Positions 1-14,664 of a stretch of DNA of 64,000 bases are shown here, piece after piece (position 1 is the stretch's first letter; every line of letters starts with the position of its first letter). The DNA is taken from the NCBI RefSeq assembly GCF_009870125.1, contig NC_046683.1, positions 47,569,869-47,633,868 on the forward strand, read 5' to 3'. Below the pieces are notes generated by a model. The model worked only from the letters and a program-made list of their open reading frames with translations. It searched no databases and was not told the DNA's origin. This DNA is from Drosophila pseudoobscura (taxonomy: Eukaryota; Arthropoda; Insecta; Diptera; Drosophilidae). Both the position numbers and the translations under genes were made by a program.

Positions 1-1700
1 TGGAAGCGTGTGGTCACGGGAATAGGTGTCTGTGGGTCACTGATGATGCAGCCGACGGTTATGTTGTTGATATCCACGCCGGCCAGCGTCACCGAAATCT
101 GATCGCCAGCAAAGACGCTCGTCTGGGTGAACTCATCCATGGTCAGGGACTTGACCTGCGCCTGCTCCCTGCTTGCGCCGACCAGCACCTTATCATTCAC
201 GCAGATCATACCAGTCTCAACTCGTCCAGAAATGCAGAATCCAGAACCAGTGCCCTTGTAGATATCCGAGACTGACATCCGCAGCGGTCTGTCGATGGCC
301 CGCTCCGGTATCTTGAAATTCTCAATCACGTCCAGCAGGTGGCGACCACTGTACCAGCTGGTGAGTGCGGTCTCCTGGGCTGTCTTGGTGAGATTCTCGC
401 CGGTCAGGCCAGAGCAGGGCGTGAAGCTTACGTCCGACTCCTTGAAGCCCGCCTGTTTAAGGAAGGACTTTAGTTTGGTGACAATCTCCGTGAATCGCTG
501 CTGGGACCAGCCAACAGTGTCCAGCTTGTTGATAACCACGCCCAGCTGGTTTACACCCAGGGATCGTACCAGGATGGCATGCTCGCGCGTCTGTCCACCC
601 AGCTCAAAGCCGGATTCGAATTCGCCCCGCGTGGCATCCACCACTAGGAGGGCCACATCCGCCTGTGTGGCACCGGAGATCATGTTGGGTATGAAATCCT
701 TGTGGCCAGGCGCATCTAGCAGAGTCACAATCTTTGTCTTTGTCTCGATGCGAGACTGCCCCACGTCCATGGTGATACCTCGGGCACGCTCCTCGCCGGT
801 CTCGTCCAGAACCCAAGCGTACATGAAGCTCTGCTTCCCAAGCTTCTTGGACTCTTGCTCGTGCTTGTGCATCACGCGCTGCGAGACGTTTCCTGTGTCG
901 TAGAGTAAGTGGCCCATCAGGGTGCTCTTTCCCGCATCTACATGGCCGATGACGATCATGTGGATGTGGCTCTTTTGGTCGGATCGCTCCTTCTCGTACA
1001 GTTGCTGGGCATTGCGTTGGGACTGGTCCTTAGAGACCTTAAAGAGGCTGGCGGAAGTGCGGGACAAATCGCCCTCTCCCACCTCGACGGGGGAATTCCT
1101 GCCAGAGACTACAGGGGAGGACGGTAACTTGGGAGAAGCTATTTCAAAGCCACGCCGCGGCTCCTTTAGGCTGATTTTTGCCGGGGGCGGGGGCTTGCTG
1201 GCAGACTTCACTGTAGTGGCTGCAATGGGGACAGGCACCTTCGGTCGGAGCGTAGGTTTGGCCGACTTCTTTATCTCTCCGTTTAGGATCTCGTCCAAAA
1301 TCTTCTGTATGTCGTAGTCAAATTTCATGGAGGTCTCCACAATGCGGCGCTCGGACACGGTGTCGCCCACCACACTCCGCACCTCGTCCACGCAGGAACT
1401 CAGCTTGGCCTGGTCCATTTCGTTCAGTTCGGGCATCTGGAAGCTCTCCGAGTCGCGTCTGGCCTTCTCGTAGGCCTCGTCCTCGGCGTCCTCGTCGTGC
1501 TCTCCTTCCTCCTTGATGTCTTTGTTCTTGCTAATGAAGGTGGAGATGCTCTGCCTGCCGCGCTCCCGGTCGTACAGCCATTGTTGGGCATCTGTGGGTG
1601 AAATGCAGTGGTCATCATCAACGGAGTGTCCGTAGACGTCATCGTAACCATCGTATTCGTCTTTGTAATCCATCGTCCGAACAATCCTGTGGCGCGACAT
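1..1700 (-). CDS. HBS1: HBS1-like translational GTPase (ribosome rescue), 3' end outside window
   Basis: Translation GTPase of the EF1A/eRF3 family that works with Pelota (Dom34) to split stalled ribosomes in the cytoplasm. The minus strand reads open without a stop from an ATG at 1700 to the window edge, giving the first 566 residues. The N-terminal third (about residues 1-235) is acidic and low in structure, with the HBS1-type helical segment around residues 110-145. The GTPase domain follows: P-loop GHVDAGKST near residue 251, switch I ARGITMDV, DAPGHKD near 327 and NKLD near 388, then the EF-Tu domain 2 (RPLRMSVSDIYKGTGSGF). The missing C-terminus should be about 100 residues. The second in-frame Met (MDYKDEYD) is an alternative start, but MSRHRIVRT reads like the usual HBS1 N-terminus. 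No intron is visible in this part. Identity is strong from the motifs plus the long HBS1-type N-terminal extension, which eEF1A lacks. Confidence 0.93.
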   Translation of the reverse strand, partial: MSRHRIVRTMDYKDEYDGYDDVYGHSVDDDHCISPTDAQQWLYDRERGRQSISTFISKNKDIKEEGEHDEDAEDEAYEKARRDSESFQMPELNEMDQAKLSSCVDEVRSVVGDTVSERRIVETSMKFDYDIQKILDEILNGEIKKSAKPTLRPKVPVPIAATTVKSASKPPPPAKISLKEPRRGFEIASPKLPSSPVVSGRNSPVEVGEGDLSRTSASLFKVSKDQSQRNAQQLYEKERSDQKSHIHMIVIGHVDAGKSTLMGHLLYDTGNVSQRVMHKHEQESKKLGKQSFMYAWVLDETGEERARGITMDVGQSRIETKTKIVTLLDAPGHKDFIPNMISGATQADVALLVVDATRGEFESGFELGGQTREHAILVRSLGVNQLGVVINKLDTVGWSQQRFTEIVTKLKSFLKQAGFKESDVSFTPCSGLTGENLTKTAQETALTSWYSGRHLLDVIENFKIPERAIDRPLRMSVSDIYKGTGSGFCISGRVETGMICVNDKVLVGASREQAQVKSLTMDEFTQTSVFAGDQISVTLAGVDINNITVGCIISDPQTPIPVTTRF

Positions 1701-2985
1701 CTTGGCGGGCCTTCTATTTAACAGTCGATCACTATTTCACAATTTTTTTTTAATTAAAATTAATTTCATCGAGAGAATGAAAATAAAGTAGAAGTGGTGA
1801 TCAGGGTTCCCCTTGTTTCATGTCTTAACCCACTTAAGTCACCTTTAAAAAACATCTGTGTATTTAAACATGAGAACAACTTGACTTAAGCCGCGGAAAA
1901 TAATACTGTTTGTAAATTCTTCTTGTAGACCCATCTGATCCTGCCCCTTTACTTACTAAAAAAAACAACGATATCTCTCACCTGAACTGCGCTAAAAGTC
2001 TTTAAGTTTTAACACTGTCGTAGAGTATATGTATTTAAATACCATTGGTCGACAATGGGCTAATCGATCTCTGTCCATGATATTTTGATATTCGGCTTAA
2101 TATTACTAGCTAGCTGGCTTCCTCAGACCCAAACGAATAGCTGTATACGATTAATGAATCAATTTCACACAATATTGGCTAATTTTAGGTACTTCCTTTT
2201 ATTTGACTGTGTCTACATACATACATACGTCGTTGTTGTTGGTCAACCGGCATCAGCTATGATATGGATATTTGTATACCCTATTTTCTTTAATAATTTC
2301 TAAAATTCTGCTGTCCAACCTGCTTTAAACCCAAGTAATAATGTCTTTTTTACAGATACAAATTGATGTAAATATTTATGCATTTCATTTGTGTATATTA
2401 AAAATTATATGTATGTATGTACGTATATGCATCTCAATCCCGATACATACTAATATCTGTAAGATCGTAGCTTTGAAACAAAGACACTAGTCAGTCATTG
2501 AAAAACATTTCCCAAGGGCATGCAGAGTATAGCAAACTTTAATATCATAGCATAACAAAATTATAAATATTTTTGGCACCGATAAGTATAATCAAAAGTC
2601 TCGGCCATACATGATTTAGAGACCTGAAAAAACAGAGAAATAGTTTCGATTTGCCCTAAATTCAAAAAAACCAGTTCCATGATATCTCACTTTCATAAAA
2701 ATATTTTCGCCAGGACAAAAAATATGCACCCTATCTATTTTATACACCTTGTCATATTTCTTTTTTTAAAGTATTTTTCTAGTAGTACAACTATGAAGTA
2801 CTTCGTATATTCTGTGTGTTCAGTATTTCTAGTGTTCATGCGTCACCTTGTTGTACTAACACGCCCAGAGTAATGCCGGCCGTTGTAAAATTCCATGTAG
2901 AGCCACCCTACTAATTAGTGAAACGATGCTTCAGGAAGAATTGGTAATTGGGTAGGCCCTATACGAATTTAAAGACCAGTGTAAT
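1701..2985. other. AT-rich spacer upstream of HBS1
   Basis: No convincing reading frame is present. It should contain the HBS1 promoter and 5' UTR just right of 1700, then the dispersed repeat described separately. Further right are TACATA and GTATGTAT microsatellite-like stretches (about 2214-2230 and 2407-2430). Nothing else recognisable. Confidence 0.6.
1823..2069 (+). repeat. Dispersed repeat, copy A (near HBS1)
   Basis: About 245 bp that aligns by eye with 23678-23894. Shared blocks in the same order include AACAACTTGA, CGGAAAATA-TACTGTT-GTAAAT, TTCTTGTAGA, TGAACT-CGCTAAAA, ATTTAAATA and GGTCGACAATGGG. Similarity is diverged (many substitutions and small indels), as expected for an old repeat. 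No terminal inverted repeats or target duplication could be defined, so the family is not identified; an old MITE or Helitron-type (DINE/ISY) fragment is possible. It begins about 120 bp upstream of the HBS1 start codon. Confidence 0.7.
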
Positions 2986-2987
2986 AA

Positions 2988-3540
2988 ATTACAGTAAGAG
3001 GGACACCGCCGAGGAGGAGTTTGCCGAGTTGGTTGAATCGCTAGAAGACGATACCAGAGCTTCTAGACCGTTGGGTGAAGAAGACGTCTAAAGAGCAGAG
3101 GCTGGGGGCGATATTGGGGCTGCTCAAACTACGCATGAAGGAGGCGGATCAGAGGAACGCAGAGCGAGCAAGACGGTAGCAGGAGCTCTTGCAGGAGTTT
3201 AAAAGCATTTGTCGAAGCGGGAGCTTAAGAGCTCCGCATCAGCGGACGACAAAGGCCAATGAGGGTTTCCATGCGAACGGCAGAAATGCTGTTGTTCCCA
3301 ATGGCATGCTGGATCCTTTTACTGTGATAAAATCGGAAATGATTACCTAAACAGATCCCACAGTGACAGTAACATAGCAGAGCCAGACACTCAGCCAGAG
3401 GAAGCTGCTCCTGTCACAGATGAGCCATGCAGATGTAGACGATCCAGAGCTGGACATTGCGATCAACAATGTGGTGTGAAATTCACCTGTGAGCATGTCT
3501 ATCCACTAGTCCATGAGTTTCGCTCGTATAGAAGGTTCAG
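2988..3540 (+). pseudogene. Decayed gene fragment resembling TRF2 (TBP-related factor 2)
   Basis: Interrupted coding-like sequence on the plus strand. One frame reads DTAEEEFAELVESLED. A shifted frame reads LLDRWVKKTSKEQRLGAILG, then LLKLRMKEADQRNAERARR followed by a stop, QELLQEFKSI, and later NAVVPNGMLDPFTVIKSEM and a stop. Another frame reads MSHADVDDPELDIAINNVV, then TGA exactly where a Cys codon would be expected. The last segment matches how the TRF2/TBPL1 core begins (an acidic stretch, then LDI-I-NVVC-F), and the bases after the stop still fit a decayed C-S-F-S-V. The open frame has at least three stops and several frameshifts, so it is not functional. No introns are apparent, which suggests a processed copy, but the 5' and 3' ends and any poly(A) remnant were not found. 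Confidence 0.55.
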
Positions 3541-3684
3541 AATTTAAGTGATAAAAAGAGAAAAATGCCGCAATTACTGGCACCCTGGTGAACACAATTT
3601 TTTAAACTTCACTGGAAAATCTCGAAAATCAGTTCATGTAACTATCAAAAGATGGCGCATATGATGCGTGAAGGGTGACCGTTT

Positions 3685-3760
3685 TCGGTATATTATATTC
3701 TTTTCGGTATATTCTGAAAATTAAACGGTATAGTTTATCGATAAAGGTCACACTGATGTG
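3685..3760 (+). promoter_or_regulatory. Housekeeping core promoter of the TMEM134-family gene (DRE, Motif 1, Motif 6)
   Basis: Contains a perfect DRE (TATCGATA, 3736-3743) followed at once by Motif 1 (GGTCACACT, 3746-3754), preceded by repeated CGGTATATT/CGGTATAG elements resembling Motif 6. These are known fly housekeeping-promoter motifs. Together they sit about 245 bp upstream of the start codon, so transcription probably begins shortly after 3755. Confidence 0.75.
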
Positions 3761-3997
3761 CTGTCTTCTTTTGTTAAAAATAAAAAAATAAAGAAAAAAT
3801 CACTTTCGGTGCGGTTACGGGCTACAGAAAAAGCGTCGAACAGAGCCCGAATACGGTGTGCGGAAAAATGAATTCAAAGTAGCATTACAAGTGCCGCTTT
3901 TCTCTCCCCCAACGACACAGTGCGCCATCGTTGGCACCTACAACGTACATCGTTAATAATACACAACAATAGCAGCAGAGCAGGCAGCACTAAAAAT

Positions 3998-5294
3998 ATG
4001 TACAATAACGGGGCGAGGGGCTTCTCCATACACGACGCATTCGAGGAGGAAACAGACGAGGCGATACGCGTCTATGGCTCCACAGTGATATCCACACCCA
4101 TGCGGGGCGGAAAACAAGGTCGCTCCACCGAAGATGTATCCATACGCATACAGGATCCAAAGTGAGTGGGGCAGTGGTCATGCCTTGCGATGTGATGCCA
4201 AAAACGGGTCTCGTTCGCTGGTCTCATTCTGATGTGTGATCTGATCTGTGGTTGTGTTTGCATGCGTGGGCTGTTATTGGCACCATTTTGGAGTTCGTTC
4301 TCTTTGTGAATCACAAAAGACAAGAAATTCAGGCCTGCTCAGCTGTTGACATTGCCAGATGCACTGGCTACATTGTAGTCTCTGCCCTGCTCAAGTCGCA
4401 CTTCCTTATTCCCGCCGGAAGCACCTAAACACTTGAATAATTTACCTAAACTTTGATGCCGCAGGCGCGTGCGTGCTTCTTGCCTTCCTTCCATTCATTT
4501 CTTTTGCTCTCCCATTACCAATGCATGGCGTGTCGCAACAGCAACAGAAACACCAACAACCATATGTATGTAATTATTGAGATTATAAATGCAGACGTCC
4601 AGCCTAATTTGGCTTTCAATTGTAAAAAAAACATTGCGCATAAATTTCGTCATAAAGGTTTCTCATTTCTTGAAGAGATTGAAGCGTTATTGCGCGAAGG
4701 GGGGATGGCCTTCGCCTGCGGTCAGCTGGAACCAGTTAACAGCTCAACAACCAGCCTCGTCTGCACTTGTCGGGTTTCGTTGCCAATATAATCGAGTATA
4801 ATATGCAATAATTGATTGCGTCTTGCTTTTGGCGGCAGTCCAACCCGCGATAACCCCTCAATTTGATTGATAAGAGCTTTTTAAGTCGCTTTAAATGGAT
4901 TTTTTTGTATTGTATTGAAATTGTCCTCTCTATCCTCCCCAGGGGCTATAACAAATACGCCGAAGACACAACCTCCAGGGATAGCGACTCACTCATCCAG
5001 GAATATGGTAATCTGCCCACGGAGGAGACCAACACATACTGCTGGCGACATCCGAAGGTGCGCGAGAACTGGCGCACAGTGCTGGCCGCCTTCACGTTGC
5101 TGATTGTGGGCACGGGCCTCTTTGTGATGGGCACCTTTGCCATTGCCGATCCGCAAAACACATCGCAGGGTGTTGTGTTCTTTGTCGCTGGACTTATTTG
5201 CTTTATACCAGGAGCCTATCATGTCGTCTACATTTGGCTGGCAGCCAAAGGCTATCGAGGGTTCGATTTCTATCACCTGCCCCTGTTCACATAA
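3998..5294 (+). CDS. TMEM134-family two-pass membrane protein
   Basis: Two coding exons: 3998-4161 and 4943-5294 (donor AA|GTGAGT, acceptor CCCCAG|G), encoding 171 residues. The N-terminal FSIHDAFEEE motif (about residues 9-18) matches the FSIDDAFE start of vertebrate TMEM134. After an acidic/serine-rich linker comes YCWRHPKVRENWRTVL, then two membrane helices (about 101-122 and 131-155) and the conserved tail GYRGFDFYHLPLFT. That order and the tail support TMEM134; the related TMEM230 lacks the FSI-DAF motif. The molecular function of the family is poorly known. The start is chosen because the FSIHDAF motif follows it closely; an upstream in-frame non-ATG extension exists but has no support. 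A GA repeat and candidate poly(A) signals follow. Confidence 0.85.
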
Positions 5295-5362
5295 ACAAAG
5301 GAGAGCAGCTGCATTGGAGTGAATTGGTTGATCCAACAGAAGAGAGAAGAGAGATAAGCAGT

Positions 5363-5366
<4 letters not shown>

Positions 5367-5411
<45 letters not shown>
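5367..5411 (+). repeat. (GA)n microsatellite in 3' UTR
   Basis: About 45 bp of nearly pure GA dinucleotides, broken only by one AAA and a terminal GGG, starting roughly 70 bp after the stop codon of the TMEM134-family gene and on its sense strand. Confidence 0.95.
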
Positions 5412-6430
5412 GGAATGGGAGAACCCTGTCTATAAATATAAATCTAAACATTTGTTTATATTTTCTGTAAGCGAATCTTTTGTTCTATAACGTAAATAAC
5501 TCCAAACTCGTTTTGTGTAACGTACGTTTTTTGTTTAGACCAAGCTTCCCGAGAAAAACCCCTCAGAACCCGAATCGAAATTTAGCAATATATTTATATA
5601 AATGATATATACTTTACAAGAAATTATACTCAGTAAACTGTTTTTGTATCCCCTCGAATCCCAGAAGAAAGTGCAAAACAATTCATACCATACGTACCCT
5701 CGAAATTGATTTAAGCAAAAGAGATAAAAGGTAGTAAACACACAAGAGAAAGACTTTGTATATGATGCTAACACGTTGAGGAATCGCTAGAGTTATAACA
5801 TATTATATATATCTATATATACGTATATATTGTAATGTAATTTATTGAAATTTAATTGCACCAAAAAAGCAAACGATCGCGAGCGTAACGAAAAATGTTT
5901 TACGACTTTCCAAAAAAGAAACTCACATAAAACTCAACCCCAAAAACCCACGAATCTATGTACTATACGATTAGTGAGCGTCTGTCCAGGGATGCGCCTT
6001 AAAGAACTAGAACTAGACTTTAGTCAACGTCGAATTACGAATATAATTTAGCGGATTGTAAAGCGAAAAGAGAACTCTTAAGCAAAACCCCATGATAATA
6101 CCTAGCTACTACTCGTTCTAGTGATGTAAGTCGATGACCCGATATTGCAATGCGTTCTTTTTATGAATATACTGATGACGCGACTCTATTCCGCCTTTAT
6201 CCCATTTTATCCCACGCATTCTTAAAAACCTTACCCGTCCTCTAATGAAATTACATCTCACAGTCATTAACATTTCTTGAAACTGAAACTGATTCACCTC
6301 TTCACAACACACCTCTCATCCGTTTAGTTCTTAATGATGTATAATTTCTTTTTTAAGAAATGCTGAATATGGTTGTATTAATACGAAAAAGAAACAAGAA
6401 AAAAAAACATAAAAACACAACAAAAATTAC

Positions 6431-6436
6431 AATAAA
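6431..6436 (+). terminator. Candidate poly(A) signal
   Basis: AATAAA on the plus strand 1.1 kb past the stop of the TMEM134-family gene, in AT-rich sequence. A second candidate pair at 7661-7680 could instead mark a longer 3' UTR. Confidence 0.4.
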
Positions 6437-8157
6437 TTTAATGAACAGACACATAAATACGATTTATGGATAATCTATCTAATCTAATACAGGACTACTT
6501 TATCTTTTCCAAAATTTACACGAAATTTTTATGTATGTTTAGTTTTGTATATCTCTGTAGTTTTTGTGACTTTTGTATGTATATTTTCCTATTTAATGTT
6601 GGTTTTTATGCAAATTAAATAATATTATTTTTGAAAAACCTGATTTTAATTATATTCATTTATTATACATATACATATGATATGTGTATCATTTAAGTTA
6701 CTTCATCCGAAAACCGAGATTTGACTGGGTTTAATTTATTTATGTTTTCTCGCTATCGAAGTTATGATAGTGATAAAGGTGAAGGTTTTATCAATTGTTT
6801 ATGGATTTTTCAACGTGATTTATCATTGGTTCAGTCTTTTTTTCTTTTCATTTCTGCCCTGTCTTCGGGAAATTGATTTCTTTTACTGGCTAAAAATATA
6901 GCGATAACATTTATCTTTAATTTGCGGCATTCCCACTGAAATTCATCATTTGCCCCAAGAACACAGTGCGTTTCAAAGCTGTAAGAGAAAGATTTAGACT
7001 CCATACTGCCCAAAACTGGTTGTTCTGATATATGCAATCAATCTAGTTTATTCTATTCACAAAATAGATCAAGTTCTATTAGTAAAATTTCCAACACTTA
7101 ATTCTGTAGTTTAATAGATTTCCTTCTTGTTCCAAACCTGAACACAGATCGAACTATGTATAACATAAGATAAACTCCCATATATGTATGTAGAAAGCTC
7201 CAACCTGTTGTCCTACACTTATGAAACGCACTGTGGACACGCTCCAGTTCCAGCTCCAGCTCCCAACCCAACTCCAAAGCCCCAATCGAGGGTACTCTTA
7301 GGTTAATGGATATTTCAGTTGCCTTTGGCCAATGGCGAAGCAGATGAAATGAAGTGAAATGATATTATATGAATGTATGAAACAATCAAATTGGCAATGG
7401 CTTTGGAAAGAATGAATAGTACTTTTGCTCAATACAAAGTTAACGACGGCTCTAATAGGTTTAATTATATTGGTGTTGTGCGTCTCCCCCTCGAATCGAA
7501 TCGATTATTTTTGTAGCTTCGAACTTATTTGAATTGAATTTGAATATTGTACGTATAATTGTTGCCTCGACCCGACCCGATCCGACCCCGACTCGGTGCG
7601 GCCGTTGATGATTAAGCTTTAAATGTGCTGCTTAGGAATGTAAGTGTGGAAATGATATGGAATAAAGTGCATGGAAATAAAAGCCAAACAGCAGTGTTCT
7701 TGTTTCTATCCAACCATCATTCGTAGTCCCCATTCAATCACTTGCCGAATCCCATCCAATCCAACCCCTGTACAGAAGAGACAATTTGTCACCAGGCATC
7801 GATCAAACAAGAGGACATCCAGAGCGTGCGGCCGCCTGGCAACGGGCGCCATTGAAATGCCTGATGGCTGGCCATAACCGCAGCGGCAGCGGGAGGTGCC
7901 GGAGGAGCAGCCGCTAATGTCTGGAGTGCACATCCCCATATCCATATCCAAGTTCATTAGACTTTAATGGGTGCTTGGCCTGTGATGGGGCCCTGAGCGG
8001 GGACTGCGGCTCCTCTGTGCTGTGCTTTGTCGCTTTTGCACGCCACGAAATGGAAAGTTTTGGCGCCTGCGAATCATAAATCCTGTGTGGCGTCTAAAAA
8101 TATCCCAACACTCGAAGGGAATCGATGCGAAAGCCGCCACCGCCGCCGCCGACAGAG

Positions 8158-9725
8158 ATGAGCGAGCACGAGGCGGAGTCGGACGAGGATTGCGAGGTCT
8201 ATTGTAAGTCGCCACTGCTGGCAGCAGCATGTCTCTATTGATGGATTATTCCGCAGTCCTGAAGCCCGTCAACGAATACAACATTGTGGACAAGATCAAG
8301 GAGGCCAACAAGGAGCTCTTTGCACCCGACGAGGCCGCCAATGGCAACGGCAAGGTGACCAAAGTGACCTTCGCCCTGAACTTGGAGGATTACGAGCCTA
8401 CGGGGGAGCAGCCGAAGGACCAGAGTCCCAGTCCACCTGACGAGCTTCTAGAGCAGTTGACGCAGCTGAAGCTGAAGCCCATTGCAGAGGAGGAGGCATC
8501 GTCGTCGCCGCCGCTTCCAGCTCCAGAGGTGGCCATGAATCCAGTGGAGGCTAAGATAATTGCAGAGCCTTCAGCGGAAGAGTCCGAAGTGGAGGTGGAG
8601 GAGGAAATATGCGAGGAAATCCTAGACCTCACGGAAGTCCCACAGAAGCCCGCCCCCGAGGAAGCCATCGTTGTGGAGGAGGAAGACGACTTCTCCGGCG
8701 TGGATGAGGCGGATCTGGATGATGACACGCCCCTCAAGAACGATTCCTCCACGGTTTCTGCCCTTCAACGTCGCCAGAATACATTCGAGCACGACTACGA
8801 TGATGAGGAGTCGGATCAGAAGAGTCTGACCAACCTGCTGACCGAATCTGACTGCGAGGAAGAGGAACGCACTTTGAATGAGGCGCGCCTTAAGCTGCGT
8901 CAAGCCTACAAGAATCTCTACAAGACCCTGGATCCCAAGGGCCAGGCACAGATCGATAGGCTGACCGGAGTGGAGGATGAGCATGAATCTCCTCCACCAG
9001 TGCCGCCAGCAGCAGACCATGACAATGAAGCAGAGGAAGACGACGACTTGTCCATCATTGTAGCCAGCTACATCCCGGACGACTTTGAGCTGAACGAGCA
9101 AAGCATTTACTACAAAAGGGAGGACTCAATCCCACCTAACGAAGCTAACGAGGCCACCGCCGCCTGCCCCAAGTCCAGCTCCAAGACTTTCTTCAATTCA
9201 CGCCGCTTTAGCTTCCGTCGGAGGGCCAAGCCCACTCCAACACCTTCTTCGGCTTCCGCATCGACAGCATCGCCCTCGATCCGGATGAACTACAAGACCT
9301 GCTGCGAGCATCGACACTCGCTGCAGGAGAAACTGCCTCGCTACACCGGCTACATGTCCGAGTACGGGCTGAGCGCACAGCAGCTGCAGCGAAGGGAGCA
9401 GAAGCTCCGCCGAAAGCAGCGATACGTGATGGAGCAGACGCTCAGGAGCAACGAGCACGACCTGAAGAAGATGCAGGACAACGAGCGCGCCTTCACCACG
9501 TGGCTGAAGAATAAGATGCGCTATCCCATCAACAAGACCCGCAACATGTTCGATGCACATCGTCGCAGAGGTAGTGTGGCCGCCGCAGTCACTAGTCCTC
9601 ACTCCCATTCCCGGCAGGAGCATCCGCATCAGCATCAGCGACAGCAGCACTCTGGTCTCCGAAGGGAGGACAGCGATGACATGCTCCATGTCTATCGCAA
9701 GCTCTTGGGCAGCTGGAACAAGTAA
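8158..9725 (+). CDS. Acidic coiled-coil protein, uncharacterised
   Basis: Two coding exons: 8158-8203 and 8257-9725, separated by a 53-bp intron (GTAAGT...TTCCGCAG); 504 residues. The start MSEHEAESDEDCEVY is chosen because it gives a typical acidic N-terminus; an in-frame ATG at 8125 would add MRKPPPPPPTE and cannot be excluded. Residues about 40-210 are rich in Glu, Asp, Pro and Ser with acidic runs (EVEVEEEICEE, VVEEEDDF). The region near 295-330 is Ser/Arg-rich (RRFSFRRRAKP). The basic helical C-terminus (about 350-450) contains YGLSAQQLQRREQKLRRKQR and NERAFTTWLKNK, reminiscent of CCDC34/CCDC181-type cilia and microtubule coiled-coil proteins, but this likeness is weak. A His/Gln-rich patch lies near the end. 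No enzyme motif, signal peptide or membrane helix is seen. It converges on dre4. Confidence 0.8.
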
Positions 9726-9754
9726 AGCCAGCGACAGATGGTATCTTAAATTAA

Positions 9755-9760
9755 TTTATT
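9755..9760 (-). terminator. Poly(A) signal of dre4
   Basis: AATAAA on the minus strand, 182 bp past the dre4 stop codon and only 30 bp from the stop codon of the converging plus-strand gene. Cleavage 10-25 nt downstream would end dre4 transcripts almost on top of the neighbour's coding end. Confidence 0.6.
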
Positions 9761-9941
9761 ACATGTATTATCGTATTATAATTATGAAATTTGTAATACA
9801 ACTTTGAAGCGGTGAAAATGAATGGGGGATTAGTGCAAAAGAAGTTGGAGATGGCCGGAGGAAGGGAGTTTGGGTGGGGGTGGGGATTTTAACAGATAAC
9901 AGGAAAGTTTGAAACAGACAGCAGTTGCGAGTAAACCACAT

Positions 9942-14516
<4,575 letters not shown>

Positions 14517-14664
14517 GCTGCTGCTCTAGCCACACCAACTAGTAGGTAATTCCGATCTTAGTTATATTTCAGCTAAATTCTTTTTCACACATTTGCGAAT
14601 TCCGCCGGATGAAAAAATTGCGCGGCAGCGGCAAGGGTAAGAAGAAGAAACAGCGTCTGCAGTA

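Larger units (their letters stand above)
5295..8157. other. 3' UTR of the TMEM134-family gene and spacer before the next plus-strand gene
   Basis: No coding sequence recognised. The left part is probably a long AT-rich 3' UTR: candidate AATAAA signals lie at 6431-6436 and 7661-7666, the second followed by another AATAAA near 7675. The stretch from about 7780 to 8157 becomes GC-richer and probably holds the promoter and 5' UTR of the next gene. Confidence 0.5.

Noticed and set aside
295-903. Plus-strand open frame opposite HBS1
   Set aside because: It is the antisense shadow of the HBS1 GTPase domain; the minus strand carries all the motifs.
9198-9689. Minus-strand open frame opposite the coiled-coil gene
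   Set aside because: Shadow frame with no domain; the plus strand has the better codon use and a proper two-exon structure.
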